NCBI GenBank assembly: GCA_964474455.1
Contig: CAYYSU010000050.1
Span: forward strand, 1-17,332
Length of the DNA stretch: 17,332 bases
Reading direction: 5' to 3'
From: BM520 sp964474455
GTDB lineage: Bacteria > Bacteroidota > Bacteroidia > Bacteroidales > BM520
This document shows positions 7,294-15,394 of this stretch, one piece after another. Positions within the stretch are counted from its first letter, which is position 1; every line of letters starts with the position of its first letter. A program made the position numbers and the translations under genes. The notes below the pieces were generated by a model that was given only the letters and a program-made list of their open reading frames with translations, made no database searches and was not told where the DNA came from.

Positions 7294-8106
7294 ATGGATA
7301 AGAAGAAGGTCCTTTTTATTTCCCAGGAGATTATGCCTTATCTTCCTGAAACAGAAATTAGTAAAATTGGCAGGTTTTTGCCACAGGGGATTCAGGAGAA
7401 AGGAAAGGAAATACGTACTTTTATGCCCCGTTTTGGAAATATCAATGAACGTAGAAACCAGTTGCACGAGGTTATCAGGCTTTCGGGGATGAACCTGATC
7501 ATTGATGATAACGACCATCCTCTGATTATAAAGGTGGCATCTATTCAGGCTGCCAGAATGCAAATCTATTTTATCGATAATGAAGAGTATTTTCACCGAA
7601 AATATACCATCAGAGGTAAAGATGCCAAATTTTATGATGATAATGATGAGAGAATGATTTTTTTCGCTCGCGGAGTTCTTGAAACGGTAAAAAAACTTGG
7701 CTGGCCACCCGATATCGTGCATTGCCATGGATGGCTCTCTTCACTGGTACCTCTATATCTGAATACTGCATATGGTGAAAACCCTCTTTATCAGGACACT
7801 AAAATTATCACCAGCTTCTATAATGATGATTTTCCCGAAACTATGAACCCTAAGCTTATCGATAAGCTGGCTTTTGATGCAATAAAGAATGAAGATCTGA
7901 TATACTATAAGGAACCTGATTTCGTTAATATCATGAAAAGTGCCGCAAAATATTCTGATGCACTGATCATAGGCTCTGATAATATTAATCCGGAATTGGC
8001 TGATTTTATTAAAGAAGCAGATAAGCCAACTCTTGAGTATCAGGACGACGAGAACTACATTGATAGAATTAACGCTTTTTATGATCAGCTTTCTGAAGAG
8101 AATTAG
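7294..8106 (+). CDS. Stand-alone starch/glycogen synthase N-terminal (GT5) domain protein
   Basis: The 270 residues cover only the N-terminal Rossmann-like domain of GT5 glycogen/starch synthases. The start MDKKKVLFISQEIMPYLPE resembles the family opening. EIRTFMPRFGNINERR corresponds to the block after the first helix, and DIVHCHGWLSSLVPLYL (140-156) is the conserved D-x-V-H-x-H-x-W segment. The whole C-terminal GT-B domain that binds ADP-glucose is missing, and the usual K-x-G-G loop near residue 25 reads SKIGRFLP. Full synthases are about 480 residues. The stop is clean and no remnant of the second half follows, so this is a settled short form, not a fresh truncation. Catalysis of glucan elongation is doubtful; a binding or regulatory role is possible. 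It is first in a (+) cluster with a DUF4270-like lipoprotein and GlmS, an arrangement I recall from other Bacteroidales. Confidence 0.85.
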   Translation: MDKKKVLFISQEIMPYLPETEISKIGRFLPQGIQEKGKEIRTFMPRFGNINERRNQLHEVIRLSGMNLIIDDNDHPLIIKVASIQAARMQIYFIDNEEYFHRKYTIRGKDAKFYDDNDERMIFFARGVLETVKKLGWPPDIVHCHGWLSSLVPLYLNTAYGENPLYQDTKIITSFYNDDFPETMNPKLIDKLAFDAIKNEDLIYYKEPDFVNIMKSAAKYSDALIIGSDNINPELADFIKEADKPTLEYQDDENYIDRINAFYDQLSEEN

Positions 8107-8116
8107 CGCGGAATTT

Positions 8117-8124
8117 TATCTTTG
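8117..8124 (+). promoter_or_regulatory. Candidate -7 element before the DUF4270-like lipoprotein gene
   Basis: TATCTTTG fits TAnnTTTG exactly and lies 11 bp after the GT5 stop, 25 bp before the lipoprotein ATG. The -33 region falls inside the end of the GT5 gene and shows no clean TTTG. It may be a secondary promoter that lets the lipoprotein and glmS be expressed apart from the GT5 gene. Confidence 0.5.
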
Positions 8125-8149
8125 CATCCTGAAACGATAAATTTTGACG

Positions 8150-9487
8150 ATGACCCAAACGAAGTTTTTGCGAATACTCTCCTTCATGCTTTTCATCTCT
8201 GCCTTTACATGCACGATGTCCGCATGTAAAAAGGATTCTGGCATGATAGGCCTGGATCTTATGGATGAGAATAACCTCAATACAACTTATACAGATACAC
8301 TCTCAGTATATGCACATGCCGTGCTTGTGGACTCCATACGTGCTGATGAAACATCAGTAAACATTATTGGCTCTTTCTGCGATCCGGTTTTTGGTATTAC
8401 TACTGCAGACCTGGTAACGGAGCTTTGGATGACTGAGAATAACCCTAGTTTTGGCGACTCTCCCGTGGCCGATAGTGTCATTGTATATTTAAGCTATACA
8501 GGCTCTTACTATGGAGATCTTACCTCTCAGTTGCATGTTACCGTTTATGAACTTGATGAGGATATTGAAATTGACAGCACATATTATTCAAACCGTCAAT
8601 GTCAGTATAAACATGATGAAATAGGAGATTTTGTGTTTACTCCTATGCCAACAGATAGTGTGATGGATCCTGATTCCTCAATGGGAACAGCGCGTATTGC
8701 TATTCCTCTGAATGTGGATTTTGCCCAGATGATTCTCGACGCCGAGACTTCACATTTTGCTGACAACCCTACTTTTAGCGACTTTATGAGGGGGATGTAC
8801 TTTAAGTTTGATCCTGTGGAATCTCCCGGACAAGGCTCTCTGCTGGATATCAATTTACTCAGCACAAGATCTAAAGTTGTTGTTTATTATCATAATAATT
8901 CTGATACCACAACCTTTGAAATGCGTTGTAGTACTTATACTCCCCGGTACGGACAGATAGCACACGACTATACTAATGCATCTACTCTTTTGTCCCAACA
9001 GCTGATGGGAGATACAACGGCAGGCATGGAGCAGCTGTTTGTTCAGGGTTTGGGCGGTGTGAAAACAGTATTCCGAATACCGGCTATTTCAAACCTTGGA
9101 GATGCAACAAATACTGCCATTAATGAAGCTAAGCTTATTATGGAGGTACTTGACAGAGATACCACTTATGCGCCTCCGGCAAACCTGGAGGTTATGATGT
9201 ATGATGAGGATGATGAACTGCTTCTAATTCCGGATTTTTCGGAAGGAGCAGAGTATTATGGCGGATATTATAATAGCGAAACAGCAACATATACTTTTAG
9301 AATTACACGTTATATACAGCATGTCATTAATGGTGATATTGAGAATAAAGGCCTGGAGCTTGTTGTCTCCGGCGGTTCTATTAACTCAGAACGCCTTGTT
9401 CTACATGGTACCAACCCATTAAATCCTGTTTTGGATGATAATCCGCGTTTTAGAGCTCAGGTTATTTTGACATCAATAGAAGAGTAA
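8150..9487 (+). CDS. DUF4270-like outer-envelope lipoprotein
   Basis: A 445-residue protein starts at the ATG at 8150 (MTQTKFLRILSF); an in-frame TTG two codons upstream is less likely. Residues 1-25 are a lipoprotein signal peptide with lipobox TMSAC, acylated at Cys26 and followed by KKDS. Mature features fit the DUF4270 family of Bacteroidota: an early GLDLMDENNL stretch after the lipid anchor, FCDPVFGITTADLVTELW, many beta-strand-like segments, and a C-terminal half rich in short strand motifs (ETATYTFRITRYIQHVING). No catalytic motif is recognised and its function is unknown in the family. It lies 43 bp after the GT5-like gene and ends 21 bp before glmS, so it very likely shares a transcript with glmS. 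Envelope location next to the amino-sugar enzyme hints at a cell-surface role, but this is inference. Confidence 0.82.
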   Translation: MTQTKFLRILSFMLFISAFTCTMSACKKDSGMIGLDLMDENNLNTTYTDTLSVYAHAVLVDSIRADETSVNIIGSFCDPVFGITTADLVTELWMTENNPSFGDSPVADSVIVYLSYTGSYYGDLTSQLHVTVYELDEDIEIDSTYYSNRQCQYKHDEIGDFVFTPMPTDSVMDPDSSMGTARIAIPLNVDFAQMILDAETSHFADNPTFSDFMRGMYFKFDPVESPGQGSLLDINLLSTRSKVVVYYHNNSDTTTFEMRCSTYTPRYGQIAHDYTNASTLLSQQLMGDTTAGMEQLFVQGLGGVKTVFRIPAISNLGDATNTAINEAKLIMEVLDRDTTYAPPANLEVMMYDEDDELLLIPDFSEGAEYYGGYYNSETATYTFRITRYIQHVINGDIENKGLELVVSGGSINSERLVLHGTNPLNPVLDDNPRFRAQVILTSIEE

Positions 9488-9508
9488 ACCCTTAATTACC
9501 TTAACTAT

Positions 9509-11350
9509 ATGTGTGGAATAGTTGCTTATGTAGGTCGTCAACAGGCCTACCCAATACTTGTAAACGGACTTCGCCGACTGGAGTACCGTGGCTACGACAG
9601 TGCCGGAGTTGCTATCCTTAGTGATAATGGATTAAACGTGTTTAAAACTCAGGGAAGAGTTGATGATCTTGACCATTATACCGCCGGAAAGGATGTATCC
9701 GGTACCATTGGTATCGCACATACACGCTGGGCTACACATGGCGAACCGAACTCCCTTAATGCTCACCCTCACTTTTCCGAATCAGAAAACCTGGCACTGA
9801 TTCATAATGGAATTATTGAAAATTACCTTACGCTAAAAGCTGAGCTACAAAAACGTGGATATAAGTTTAGAAGCGAAACCGATACAGAAGTGTTGATGTA
9901 TCTTATTGAAGATATATATAAATGTAATGGAAACTCTCTTTTTGAAGCCGTTCAGCAGGCTCTTTGCCAGGTGGTGGGAGCTTATGCTATTGTTGTTATT
10001 TGTAAGGATAATCCTGATGAGCTTATTGCTGCCAGGAAGAGTAGTCCGCTGGTGGTGGGCCTGGGTAAAGATGAGATGTTTGTGGCTTCTGATGCCACAC
10101 CTCTGGTAGAGTATACATCCAAAGTAGTTTACCTTAATGATGAGGAGGTGGCTCTTATTAAACGAGGCGGGGATCTTAAAGTCAGATCTATAGATAATAT
10201 TATTAAATCTCCCTATGTTCAAACTCTTGAAATGGATATTACTGCTCTTGAGAAGGGTGGCTATGAGCATTTTATGCTTAAAGAAATTTTTGAACAACCA
10301 AAGTCAATTAAAGATAGTATGCGTGGTCGCCTGAGAGCTAGGGAAGGCCTCGTTTTTTTAGGGGGAATGCGTGAATATGAAGGGAAACTGGTAAATGCCG
10401 ACCGTATCCTGATTGTGGGATGTGGTACTTCATGGCATGCCGGCCTTGTAGGTGAATATCTCATAGAAGAGCTTGCAAGAATCCCTGTTGAGGTAGAATA
10501 TGCCTCGGAATTTCGTTACAGGAACCCTGTGATACATGAAAAAGATGTTGTTATTGCAATATCACAATCCGGAGAAACAGCAGATACATTAGCGGCAATA
10601 GAGCTGGCAAAATCTAAAGGAGCTACCATAATAGGTATCTGTAATGTGGTGGGATCAAGTATTTCCCGTGCCACAGATGCCGGTTCATATACCCATGCCG
10701 GCCCGGAAATTGGCGTTGCTTCCACAAAAGCATTTACTTCTCAGGTAACCTTATTAATACTCCTTGCGCTGCGATTGGCACATCTAAAAGGAACAATCTC
10801 TGTGACAAAATTTCATCACCTTTTGAATGAGATGGAGACCCTGCCAGAGAAAGTTGAAAAGGCTTTGCAGACTAATGATATAGTTAAAGATCTTGCCCGG
10901 GTGTACACCTACGCCCGCAACTTCCTGTATCTGGGCCGCGGATATAACTATCCTGTCGCCATGGAGGGTGCTCTAAAATTGAAAGAGATATCCTACATTC
11001 ATGCTGAAGGCTATCCTGCCGCAGAGATGAAACATGGTCCGATTGCTCTTATAGATCATGAAATGCCGGTGGTTGTAATCGCCACAAATCGGGGTACCTA
11101 CGAAAAGGTAGTTAGTAATATCCAGGAGATAAAAGCTCGTAATGGGAAAATTATTGCCATTGTAACTGAAGGTGAAACAATCGTAAAGGATATCGCTGAT
11201 TATGTTATCGAAATTCCTGATACGGAAGAAGTTTTCAACCCTATTATTGCAACAATACCATTGCAGCTGTTAGCGTATCATATCGCTGTTATGAGAGGTA
11301 CCAACGTTGATCAGCCGCGAAACTTGGCTAAATCGGTCACAGTGGAATAA
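9509..11350 (+). CDS. glmS: Glutamine-fructose-6-phosphate aminotransferase (isomerising)
   Basis: GlmS makes glucosamine-6-phosphate from fructose-6-phosphate and glutamine, the entry to UDP-GlcNAc for peptidoglycan and LPS. The 613 residues match the family length. The N-terminal glutaminase begins MCGIVAYVG with Cys2 as the nucleophile after Met removal, and shows HTRWATHG (71-78) and NGIIENY (100-106). Two SIS sugar-isomerase domains follow, with AISQSGETADT in the first and GRGYNYPVAMEGALKLKEI in the second. The protein ends NLAKSVTVE, whose Lys608 should form the Schiff base with fructose-6-phosphate. The start is fixed by the Cys2 requirement. The gene lies 21 bp after the DUF4270-like lipoprotein stop. 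No glmS ribozyme is possible in so short a leader, so feedback of that kind is absent here. Confidence 0.98.
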   Translation: MCGIVAYVGRQQAYPILVNGLRRLEYRGYDSAGVAILSDNGLNVFKTQGRVDDLDHYTAGKDVSGTIGIAHTRWATHGEPNSLNAHPHFSESENLALIHNGIIENYLTLKAELQKRGYKFRSETDTEVLMYLIEDIYKCNGNSLFEAVQQALCQVVGAYAIVVICKDNPDELIAARKSSPLVVGLGKDEMFVASDATPLVEYTSKVVYLNDEEVALIKRGGDLKVRSIDNIIKSPYVQTLEMDITALEKGGYEHFMLKEIFEQPKSIKDSMRGRLRAREGLVFLGGMREYEGKLVNADRILIVGCGTSWHAGLVGEYLIEELARIPVEVEYASEFRYRNPVIHEKDVVIAISQSGETADTLAAIELAKSKGATIIGICNVVGSSISRATDAGSYTHAGPEIGVASTKAFTSQVTLLILLALRLAHLKGTISVTKFHHLLNEMETLPEKVEKALQTNDIVKDLARVYTYARNFLYLGRGYNYPVAMEGALKLKEISYIHAEGYPAAEMKHGPIALIDHEMPVVVIATNRGTYEKVVSNIQEIKARNGKIIAIVTEGETIVKDIADYVIEIPDTEEVFNPIIATIPLQLLAYHIAVMRGTNVDQPRNLAKSVTVE

Positions 11351-11426
11351 ACCTGTTCCTTGTAATACCTTGATTAATAGTTTGCTGCCCGATGTAAAGG
11401 TCTTTTTCTTCTTGAAAAAATAAAAA

Positions 11427-11454
11427 AAGGCCGCTTCCATAAGGAAACGGCCTT
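11427..11454 (-). terminator. Strong rho-independent terminator between glmS and the SOD gene
   Basis: A 12-bp stem with a 4-base loop is GC-rich at its base (AAGGCCG / CGGCCTT). On the minus strand all 12 positions pair, one as G-U, and the stem runs into a T-rich tract (TTTTTTTATTTTTTC), which fits termination of the SOD transcript. On the plus strand one position is a C-A mismatch and the following tract is weaker (AATAAATT), but it may also stop glmS transcripts. It is the only hairpin between the two convergent genes. Confidence 0.9.
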
Positions 11455-11474
11455 AATAAATTGTATTATTTTCA

Positions 11475-12155
11475 TTAGAATCTTTTAGCAACGGCTTTCC
11501 AGTCGATAAGCTCCCAGTATTCAGCAAGGTATGCAGGTCGTGCGTTCTGGCGATCCAGATAGTACGCATGTTCCCAAACATCACAAGTCAGAAGTGGAGT
11601 CTTCCCATCACGAATCGGGTTGCCGGCATTGCTAGCCTTGATGATATCAAGTTCGCCATTTTCATCTTTTACCAGCCACGACCATCCTGAACCAAATAGT
11701 GTCAATGATGCTTTTGTAAACTCCTCTTGAAAGGCTTCAAAAGAACCATATTTTTTGTTGATAGCTTCAGCAAGTGCACCTTCAGGCTTACCACCACCAT
11801 TAGGACTCAGGCAGTTCCAGTAGAATGTATGATTCCATACCTGTGCACCGTTATTAAAGATGCCACCGTCAGCTTTTTTTATTATCTCCTCAAGTGTTGC
11901 GTTCTCAAACTCTGTTCCCGTAACAAGCTTGTTGAGGTTGTTTACATATCCCTGATGGTGTTTTCCGTAATGAAATTCAAGTGTTTTCTGTGAAATGTGT
12001 GGCTCCAATGCATTCATTGCATAAGGAAGCGCAGGTAGTTCAAAAGGCATAGTTAAGTCGTTTATTTGATTAATAATTGATTTTTGAGCATTTACAGGAG
12101 CTTGAATCATCAGAATCAAAACTCCCAGCACTATTGCAAATTTTTTTATATACAT
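11475..12155 (-). CDS. Fe-type (possibly cambialistic) superoxide dismutase with a signal peptide
   Basis: The enzyme converts superoxide to hydrogen peroxide and oxygen. The core from Met36 (MPFELPALPYAMNALEPHIS) is an ordinary SodB of about 190 residues. Metal ligands are visible: His62 (FHYGKHH), His109 (WNHTFYW), Asp192 and His196 (CDVWEHAYYLDR). Gln105 in NNGAQVWNH and the SNAGNPI stretch place it in the Fe-type group; related Bacteroidales enzymes can also use Mn. Ahead of the core are 35 extra residues. A short Lys-Lys N-terminus and a hydrophobic run (FAIVLGVLILMI) end in PVNA before Gln24, a clear signal peptide. Export to the periplasm is therefore likely, unlike the usual cytosolic SodB. 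An ATG at 12155 starts the long form; no -7 element was found that would make Met36 the only start. The gene stands alone, convergent to glmS. Confidence 0.95.
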   Translation of the reverse strand: MYIKKFAIVLGVLILMIQAPVNAQKSIINQINDLTMPFELPALPYAMNALEPHISQKTLEFHYGKHHQGYVNNLNKLVTGTEFENATLEEIIKKADGGIFNNGAQVWNHTFYWNCLSPNGGGKPEGALAEAINKKYGSFEAFQEEFTKASLTLFGSGWSWLVKDENGELDIIKASNAGNPIRDGKTPLLTCDVWEHAYYLDRQNARPAYLAEYWELIDWKAVAKRF

Positions 12156-12245
12156 ATAGAAATATTTGAATGTACTCTATAAACACCTAATGAGCCCTGT
12201 TGTTCAATCGTGAAAGTATCTTTTCTTTATATAAAAATATTTATT

Positions 12246-13859
12246 TTACATTTCTGTAAATGAGCTGTTTGCCATGTGAAAGCCATTATCAATATCGTGA
12301 TACACAGGATAAAAACCTTCATCATCAAACAGGTTCCTGGCAATATATGCCTTCATAAGGATTTTTATCTTTTTCTCAATCTTTTTGTCATGATTGATAG
12401 TTTCATCCACACCTTTCTCCTTGCAGTATTTCAAAAGTTCGTTGAAGAGTGCATTTGAAATTTGAAAATGATTGATAAATGTTTCAGCGTTTTTGAAGTG
12501 CTCGAAGTCACTGCGATGTGTGTCGGTGTATGTGAAAGACCAGCTATATAACAGTCCTTTATTGATTATTTGGTAGTAGAATTCATTATCGTCTATGCGC
12601 TCCAGGGGCACAAAAATATCAGGCATAATACCACCGCCCCCATAAACTATTTTTCCTGCAGGGGTGTAGTATTTTAAAGAGTCAGCAAAATGGATGCTGT
12701 CGATACTCTCCAGTTCGCCATTGCTAAAACGCTCGTAGTATTCCATGAAATAATCTACAGCATCTTCACCATAGGGTTTCTGTATGGAACGACCGGTAGG
12801 GGTGAAGTAACGGGAAACCGTAATGCGTACCGCCGAGCCATCGTTGAGAGGATGTTGTTCCTGCACCAGGCCTTTCCCAAATGATCTGCGACCTACAATG
12901 ACTCCCCTGTCATTATCCTGAACAGCCCCTGCCACGATTTCACTTGCCGAAGCAGAACCCTCGTCGATTAGAATAATCAGCTTACCTGTTTCATATTGTC
13001 CATGGCCTGTGCCAACAGCATAGCGCTTGGGTCTGTTAAGCCCTTTGGTATATACAATGGTTTGCCCTTTTGGGAGGAATTCATCAGCCATCTTAATTGC
13101 TGCTTGCAGATATCCTCCGGTGTTATTGCGCAAATCCACAATTAGCTGTGTCATCTCAGGTTTCGCCAGTTCTTGTAAGGCCGAGGAAAACTCCGTACCC
13201 GTATTCACGGAAAAAGTATTTACCTTTATGTATCCAGTGCTGTCATTTGGCATATATGCAATGTCCACACTGCGAGTTGGTATTACGTCGCGGGTAATGG
13301 TGAATGGTAATAACTCATCGAAACCTCGACGGTATACTCCCACCTTAACCAACGAGCCTTTCGGACCTTTAAGTAGTTTTACCGCGTCAGTATTCTTCAG
13401 CCCCTCACCGGCTACCAGACTGTCATCAACCATCACAATCCTGTCACCATCCAGAAGTCCTACCTTCTCCGACGGCCCTTTGGGGATGGTCTTCACAACC
13501 GTTATAGTATCCTGCTCAATGCGAAACTGTATTCCAATACCCTCAAAATTACCTTGTAGCGACTCAGAGACATTCTCAAACTCCTCTTTTGGTATATATA
13601 CTGAATGTGGATCCAGCTCCTCCAGCATACTTATTATCGCCGATTCTTCTATGGCATTTATATCTACTGTATCCACATAATCCTGCTCAATATAGTCGAG
13701 AACCTGTGAAACCTTGCTCTGCTCCGTTGCCTTTATTGTGAAGAAAGAATTTGTTTTTTGTGCCTTGTCGGGATATATCATAAAGCCGATAAGAATTCCT
13801 GACACCAGCGCCAGCGCCAGCATTAGTGGTAAATATGCTGATATTCTCTCTTTATTCAT
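12246..13859 (-). CDS. C-terminal processing peptidase, S41A family (CtpA/Prc-like)
   Basis: This 537-residue envelope protease cleaves near the C-termini of substrate proteins. Residues about 9-28 form one hydrophobic segment (YLPLMLALALVSGILIGFM), a membrane anchor or uncleaved signal. An N-terminal helical region contains EELDPHSVYIPKEE. A PDZ domain spans about 95-185 (GNFEGIGIQF ... GPSEKVGLLDGDRIVMVDD). The S41 core follows: GYIKVNTFSVNTG, IVDLRNNTGGYL, then the nucleophile Ser304 in GSASASEIVAG and the general base Lys329 in RRSFGKGLVQ. Their 25-residue spacing equals that in the E. coli Prc and algal D1 protease pairs. A further 150-200 residues lie C-terminal, rich in charged and aromatic residues, without a recognised domain. 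It is divergent from the TlpA-like gene and 90 bp upstream of the SOD gene on the same strand. A weak promoter is noted at 13882-13915. Confidence 0.95.
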   Translation of the reverse strand: MNKERISAYLPLMLALALVSGILIGFMIYPDKAQKTNSFFTIKATEQSKVSQVLDYIEQDYVDTVDINAIEESAIISMLEELDPHSVYIPKEEFENVSESLQGNFEGIGIQFRIEQDTITVVKTIPKGPSEKVGLLDGDRIVMVDDSLVAGEGLKNTDAVKLLKGPKGSLVKVGVYRRGFDELLPFTITRDVIPTRSVDIAYMPNDSTGYIKVNTFSVNTGTEFSSALQELAKPEMTQLIVDLRNNTGGYLQAAIKMADEFLPKGQTIVYTKGLNRPKRYAVGTGHGQYETGKLIILIDEGSASASEIVAGAVQDNDRGVIVGRRSFGKGLVQEQHPLNDGSAVRITVSRYFTPTGRSIQKPYGEDAVDYFMEYYERFSNGELESIDSIHFADSLKYYTPAGKIVYGGGGIMPDIFVPLERIDDNEFYYQIINKGLLYSWSFTYTDTHRSDFEHFKNAETFINHFQISNALFNELLKYCKEKGVDETINHDKKIEKKIKILMKAYIARNLFDDEGFYPVYHDIDNGFHMANSSFTEM

Positions 13860-13881
13860 CTCAATAGTCTTTTTTAGCCAA

Positions 13882-13915
13882 CGAAAATACGGTTTTTTTT
13901 GATTCTTAAGTCCAA
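13882..13915 (-). promoter_or_regulatory. Weak candidate promoter of the S41 peptidase gene
   Basis: On the minus strand TTGG (13912-13915) is followed by 22 bp and TATTTTCG (13882-13889), one mismatch from TAnnTTTG. It lies 22 bp before the ATG. The spacing is slightly long, so support is modest. Confidence 0.4.
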
Positions 13916-13996
13916 TGAATCGTTAGATTTATTCCTTAAGCTACAGGCGGAGCATCCTGTTTTTTTAACCATTTGCAGCTATTATCTCCCTAAAAC

Positions 13997-14033
13997 CTGT
14001 TTCATTATCCCGATAGGGCTGGGATGGAAACAG
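13997..14033. other. Interrupted inverted repeat in the divergent peptidase/TlpA intergenic region
   Basis: CTGTTTC pairs with GAAACAG (7 bp). Inside, ATCCC pairs with GGGAT (5 bp), with a small internal loop (ATT against G) and a 9-base apical loop. It lies about 140 bp from the peptidase start and 105 bp from the TlpA-like start. It could be an operator or a structured leader segment; no named family was recognised. Confidence 0.4.
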
Positions 14034-14089
14034 CATCTGGGAACGTGGTTTTTTGTTATTTTGTTATGTAGGTAATAATCATTTTTAGA

Positions 14090-14121
14090 TTGGGTTCTTT
14101 TTTTTTAAAATATTATCTTAG
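14090..14121 (+). promoter_or_regulatory. Candidate Bacteroides-type promoter of the TlpA-like lipoprotein gene
   Basis: TTGG (14090-14093), 20 bp of spacer, then TATCTTAG (14114-14121), one mismatch from TAnnTTTG. The box ends 17 bp before the ATG at 14139, so the leader would be short. The spacer carries a run of T like that before the GT5 gene. Confidence 0.5.
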
Positions 14122-14138
14122 CCCAAAATACATAATCC

Positions 14139-15386
14139 ATGAAAAACAACATCTTTATTATCCTTGTTAGTGCTATCATGCTTTTCGCATGTACAAAGCA
14201 AAACCCCAATCAGGTTACAATCACCGGTAAAGTAACCAACCCTATTGGTGAAACAGTAGAGTTTGTCGCCAACGATACTACCTATGCTACCACGCTGGCC
14301 GATGGAGCATTCGAGATATCCTTTGTTATCGACTCAGCACAGTACATCAGCTTTAAACAAGGGGTGGAAACTACCGCAATGTATATTTCTCCCGGCGAGG
14401 AAATTCATCTTACTATCGACACAGAATTATTCGATGAAACCATAACTTACACCGGTAGTCCGGCGTCATCTTTCCTGGCAGAAAAATATATGCTTCAGGA
14501 GAAGGGCGATTTCTTTGGTGAGATATATTACCTTGGAACAACACAGGAGTATGAGGATTCACTCAACAAATTTCTAATTGAGGTAAAAGATAAGCTTACA
14601 GCAATTAAGGACACTGTTTTTGTTACATCAGAAATCAATCAACTGGAAAGAACCCTTCAGTATTATATCAACAGACAATCGAAGCTGGCAAAATTGTTTG
14701 AAAACTATGGCGATGATGTTCGTAACTTCTTTATGAAAAAAGATCTACTCACCCGTGAAAGTAATTTTTATGCCAACCTGACGGCATTGGATTTTGATGC
14801 ATTTGAACAGGCGCTTAAGGATTATGAATCTACACTAAAAGGATACCTTGCCGACGTGACAGACGAGGAATATGTAGCAGGTCAGATGAAAGAGATTGCT
14901 GCAACATTGAAGCACTGGAGTGAGCGCAAAGCTATGGTGGAAGCAGTGCCTAAAGAGGGTGAAGAGGCTATTGGTTTTACATATCCTGATAAGGATGGGA
15001 AAGAGTACTCTTTATCTTCATTTGAAGGGAGCCTCGTGTATGTTGATGTGTGGGCAACGTGGTGTTCCCCCTGCATAGGCGAGATCCCATCCCTGAAGAA
15101 ACTGGAAGAGGATTACCATGGACAAAAAATCGTTTTTGTGAGTATCTCTACCGATTCAGATAGAGAGGCGTGGCTTAAGATGGTGGAAGAAGAAGGATTA
15201 TGTGGCATACAACTTTATGCCGGCTCCGAGTGGGGTAATGATGGCATGAAGGGGATCTCCCGCGATTATGCAATCTTCGGCATTCCTCGTTTTATGTTAT
15301 TCTCAAAAGACGGCAAGGTAATCAGCAGTGATGCACCTCGCCCGTCATCAGCAGATATCAGGACGCTTATTGATAAAAACTTATAG
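14139..15386 (+). CDS. TlpA/ResA-like thiol-disulfide lipoprotein with DUF4369-like N-terminal domain
   Basis: A 415-residue lipoprotein: the signal MKNNIFIILVSAIMLFAC ends in lipobox LFAC with Cys18 as the acylation site. Residues about 24-110 (VTITGKVTNPIGETVEFV ... GEEIHLTID) look like the DUF4369 beta domain often fused to Bacteroidota thioredoxins. A helical, charged linker spans about 115-265. The C-terminal 140 residues are an AhpC/TSA-thioredoxin fold with active site WATWCSPC (Cys309, Cys312), cis-proline Pro383 in GIPRFMLF, and ISTDSDREAW after the second strand. It should reduce or exchange disulfides in the periplasm, as TlpA or ResA do; the partner is not known. Its start is an ATG with a good lipoprotein signal. 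It stands alone between a divergent protease and a convergent dGTPase-like gene, and its stop is 9 bp before a repeat cluster. Confidence 0.92.
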   Translation: MKNNIFIILVSAIMLFACTKQNPNQVTITGKVTNPIGETVEFVANDTTYATTLADGAFEISFVIDSAQYISFKQGVETTAMYISPGEEIHLTIDTELFDETITYTGSPASSFLAEKYMLQEKGDFFGEIYYLGTTQEYEDSLNKFLIEVKDKLTAIKDTVFVTSEINQLERTLQYYINRQSKLAKLFENYGDDVRNFFMKKDLLTRESNFYANLTALDFDAFEQALKDYESTLKGYLADVTDEEYVAGQMKEIAATLKHWSERKAMVEAVPKEGEEAIGFTYPDKDGKEYSLSSFEGSLVYVDVWATWCSPCIGEIPSLKKLEEDYHGQKIVFVSISTDSDREAWLKMVEEEGLCGIQLYAGSEWGNDGMKGISRDYAIFGIPRFMLFSKDGKVISSDAPRPSSADIRTLIDKNL

Positions 15387-15394
15387 ATTCTGTT

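Noticed and set aside
7294..8106. Frameshifted or truncated pseudogene of a full glycogen synthase
   Set aside because: The frame ends cleanly, the next gene starts 43 bp later, and no GT-B C-terminal coding remains in any frame downstream.
9488..9508. glmS ribozyme
   Set aside because: Only 21 bp separate the lipoprotein stop from the glmS ATG, too short for the ribozyme.
13027..13680. 217-codon open frame on the plus strand
   Set aside because: Antisense to the PDZ/S41 region of the peptidase; its composition is Ser/Pro-rich low-information translation.
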